This document shows, one piece after another, positions 62,126-64,000 of a DNA stretch of 64,000 nucleotides (the stretch's first letter is position 1; every line of letters begins with the position of its first letter). Below the pieces are notes generated by a model, which worked only from the letters and a program-made list of their open reading frames with translations, searched no databases and was not told the origin of the DNA. The stretch is taken from assembly GCF_003460605.1 (NCBI RefSeq), contig NZ_QTVN01000010.1, positions 126,501-190,500 on the forward strand, given 5' to 3'. A program made the translations under genes and the position numbers. This stretch comes from Ruminococcus sp. AF31-8BH. GTDB lineage: Bacteria; Bacillota; Clostridia; Lachnospirales; Lachnospiraceae.

Positions 62126-64000
62126 TTACCAGTCATGCTGCTCTGCCAGAACAAAATCTACTGTCTTAAGCATTGTATCTGCCTCTGCCACACGCACGCG
62201 CACCTTCTGTCCCAGGGCAAAAACCTTTCCGGTCACATCTCCCCGCAGCTCATAGGCGTCCTGATCAAAGGTATAGTAATCATCTCTCAGCGTATTTACG
62301 TGTACCAGTCCCTCTACGGTATTGGGAAGCTCCACATAAAAGCCCCATCCGGTAACGCCGGAAATGATTCCCTCAAATTCTTCTCCAATATGATAGGACA
62401 TATACTCTGCCTTTTTCAGTTTATCGGATTCTCTTTCTGCCTCATCTGCACGGCGCTCGCATACACTTGACTGTCTTGCCACATCCTCAAGGATTTCCTT
62501 ATAGTGTTCTGTCTTTCCTTCCCTTTCCAGACGTCCCCGCAGCTTATCCTTAATGATTCTGTGGATCTGAAGATCCGGATAGCGACGAATGGGGGAGGTA
62601 AAATGGCAGTAATATTTGGCTGCCAGCCCAAAATGGCCACTGCACTCAGTGGTATACTTGGCCTGCTTCATGGTACGAAGGGTCAGGCGGCTGATCTGTG
62701 GTTCATTTGGAAGTCCCTCAATGCCCTCAAGAATCGTCTGAATCTCCTTTGGAGTAATCTCCTGTCCCATTTTCTGCACCGTAACACCCTGATTGTGAAG
62801 CAGAGTGAGAAGGCTTTCCACCTTCTCCGGATCCGGATTCTCGTGGGTACGGTATACAAACGGCATATCGTCTCTGCAGCACTCTTCTGCCACTGTCTCG
62901 TTTGCCATGAGCATGAAATCCTCAATGATCCGGGTTGCCACATTTGCCTCGTAAGGCTTGATGTCAATGGCACGGCCTGCTGCATTGAGAATGATCTTGC
63001 TTTCCGGGAAATCAAAATCAATGGAACCTCTGTGGTGACGGTTTCCCCTCAGGATCTGGGAAAGCTCCTTCATCAGGAAAAACATGGGAACCAGATCTGC
63101 ATACCGTTTCTTTGCTTCTTCGTCTGTATCTTCCAGAATATTTTTCACATCTGTATAATTCATTCGTTCATCCACACAGATCACCGTCTCTGCGATCTTG
63201 TGGGAAACCATATTGCCTTTTTCATCAATGTCCATCAGGCAGCTTAAGGTCAGCCTGTCCTGTCCCTGGTTCAAAGAACAGATGCCGTTGGAAAGCCGCT
63301 CCGGAAGCATGGGAATGACGCGGTCAGCCAGGTAAACGCTGGTTCCGCGCTTCAGTGCCTCACGGTCAAGGGCACTTCCTCCCTGGACATAGTTGCTGAC
63401 ATCTGCAATGTGAACACCCAGGTGATAGATGCCGTTCTTTTTGGTCAGGGTAACTGCATCGTCCAGATCCTTGGCATCCTCCCCGTCAATGGTGACGGTC
63501 TGAAGATGGCGAAGGTCCAGTCTTCCATCCCGGTCTGCATCCAGCACACGATCCGGCACGCGGTTCGCCTGTCGGATTACCTTCTCTGGGAATTCACTTG
63601 GAATACCGAAGCTTTTTACAATGGCAAGGATGTCGGTTCCCGGTGCACGGCAGCTGCCAAGATTTTCCTTGATCCTGCCTTCCGGGTTGCGGTTCTTGCT
63701 TCCGTAGCTGGTGATCTCCACAACTACCTTATCTCCGTCCTTGATCCCATTTGAATCCTTGCGGGGAATGAATACATCCTTGGAAAACTTGGGATTGTCG
63801 CTGATCACAAAGCCAAAATCCCGGCTGTTCTCGTAGGTTCCCACGATTTCCGGCATGCCGCGTTCCAGGATCTTCACTACGATTCCTTCCCTGCGCCTGC
63901 CTTCCTGCGGCTCTTTTGTGATTATAACACGAACCTTGTCCTGATGCATAGCCGTTCCGGTGCAATCCTCGGGAATAAATACGTCATTTTCTTCGCCCTC
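62126..64000 (-). CDS. rnr: Ribonuclease R, 5' end beyond window
   Basis: 3'-to-5' exoribonuclease of the RNB family that can degrade structured RNA. Visible parts: cold-shock-type domain (NSRDFGFVISDNPKFSKDVF), catalytic RNB domain with TIDGEDAKDLDDAVTL (metal Asp cluster), NRVPDRVLDADRDGRLDLR-like linker, HFTSPIRRYPDLQIHR, and the C-terminal S1 domain (EFEGIISGVTGWGFYVEL). The frame stays open through the window edge (DVFIPEDCTGTAMHQ), so the N-terminus, roughly 100 residues, is outside. Operon with smpB and the thioesterase. Confidence 0.95.
   Translation of the reverse strand, partial: EGEENDVFIPEDCTGTAMHQDKVRVIITKEPQEGRRREGIVVKILERGMPEIVGTYENSRDFGFVISDNPKFSKDVFIPRKDSNGIKDGDKVVVEITSYGSKNRNPEGRIKENLGSCRAPGTDILAIVKSFGIPSEFPEKVIRQANRVPDRVLDADRDGRLDLRHLQTVTIDGEDAKDLDDAVTLTKKNGIYHLGVHIADVSNYVQGGSALDREALKRGTSVYLADRVIPMLPERLSNGICSLNQGQDRLTLSCLMDIDEKGNMVSHKIAETVICVDERMNYTDVKNILEDTDEEAKKRYADLVPMFFLMKELSQILRGNRHHRGSIDFDFPESKIILNAAGRAIDIKPYEANVATRIIEDFMLMANETVAEECCRDDMPFVYRTHENPDPEKVESLLTLLHNQGVTVQKMGQEITPKEIQTILEGIEGLPNEPQISRLTLRTMKQAKYTTECSGHFGLAAKYYCHFTSPIRRYPDLQIHRIIKDKLRGRLEREGKTEHYKEILEDVARQSSVCERRADEAERESDKLKKAEYMSYHIGEEFEGIISGVTGWGFYVELPNTVEGLVHVNTLRDDYYTFDQDAYELRGDVTGKVFALGQKVRVRVAEADTMLKTVDFVLAEQHDW

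Noticed and set aside
61589..64000. tmRNA (ssrA) next to smpB
   Set aside because: Often adjacent, but no tRNA-Ala-like half or tag sequence was found in this part.

Overview
The window is 64 kb of chromosome from a low-to-mid GC Gram-positive anaerobe, most likely a Lachnospiraceae member of the Clostridia. The evidence is gene content and order (rimP-nusA-ylxR-ylxQ-infB-rbfA-nrnA-truB-ribF; dgt-dnaG-rpoD-trmK-nif3; pyrH-frr-uppS-cdsA-dxr-rseP; pyrB-pyrI), strong AGGAGG ribosome binding sites, near-consensus sigma-A promoters and frequent TAATG/ATGA coupling. Nearly all genes lie on the minus strand.

Layout. 1-5.5 kb: end of a DUF1292 gene, dut, pnp, rpsO, a Na/Pi cotransporter. 5.5-14.3 kb: one long translation/transcription operon read from rimP down to ribF, with a terminator-like hairpin in its leader. 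14.4-18.7 kb: topoisomerase IV (parE-parC). 19.0-19.4 kb: three tandem tRNA-Glu(CTC) genes on the plus strand. 19.6-27.4 kb: folC, pheA, a DUF815 ATPase, ppx and ppk1 (polyphosphate metabolism). 27.5-29.4 kb: plus-strand membrane protein and pyrBI, followed by convergent rnpB (RNase P RNA). 29.9-37.5 kb: dgt-dnaG-rpoD-trmK-nif3-nucleoside kinase operon, interrupted between dgt and dnaG by a 344-bp inverted-repeat element with an 8-bp target duplication. 37.7-38.2 kb: three tandem tRNA-Leu genes with anticodon AAG. 38.4-46.5 kb is the most accessory part: a large RelA/SpoT-domain protein with an unrecognised C-terminal half, a heptad-repeat coiled-coil protein, a secreted MBL-fold protein, a SpoIID/peptidoglycan-binding protein, a GH172 (DUF2961) protein and a nitronate monooxygenase-like flavoenzyme with a possible Fe-S motif. 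46.5-53 kb: lipoprotein-pyrH-frr-uppS-cdsA-dxr-rseP. 53.2-60.9 kb: a sugar-use operon (GH94 phosphorylase, phosphohexomutase, sensor/binding-protein chimera, two ABC permeases, AraC-type response regulator). 61.1-64 kb: rnr (cut by the window edge), smpB and an acyl-CoA thioesterase.

The main surprise is the sugar operon. Its third gene joins, in frame, the membrane and sensor part of a histidine kinase to a solute-binding protein lacking its own N-terminus. Its GH94 enzyme lacks an internal catalytic-domain segment. One permease has a one-base homopolymer change right after its natural start. The response regulator is thus left without a visible kinase. Other second-look items are the MITE-like insertion and a diverged relative of its core 1.8 kb away, the RelA/SpoT protein, the inosine-type tRNA-Leu array, and palindromic elements placed between operon genes. 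I saw no CRISPR array, IS transposase, prophage or rRNA. Product names rest on remembered family motifs; no database search was run.
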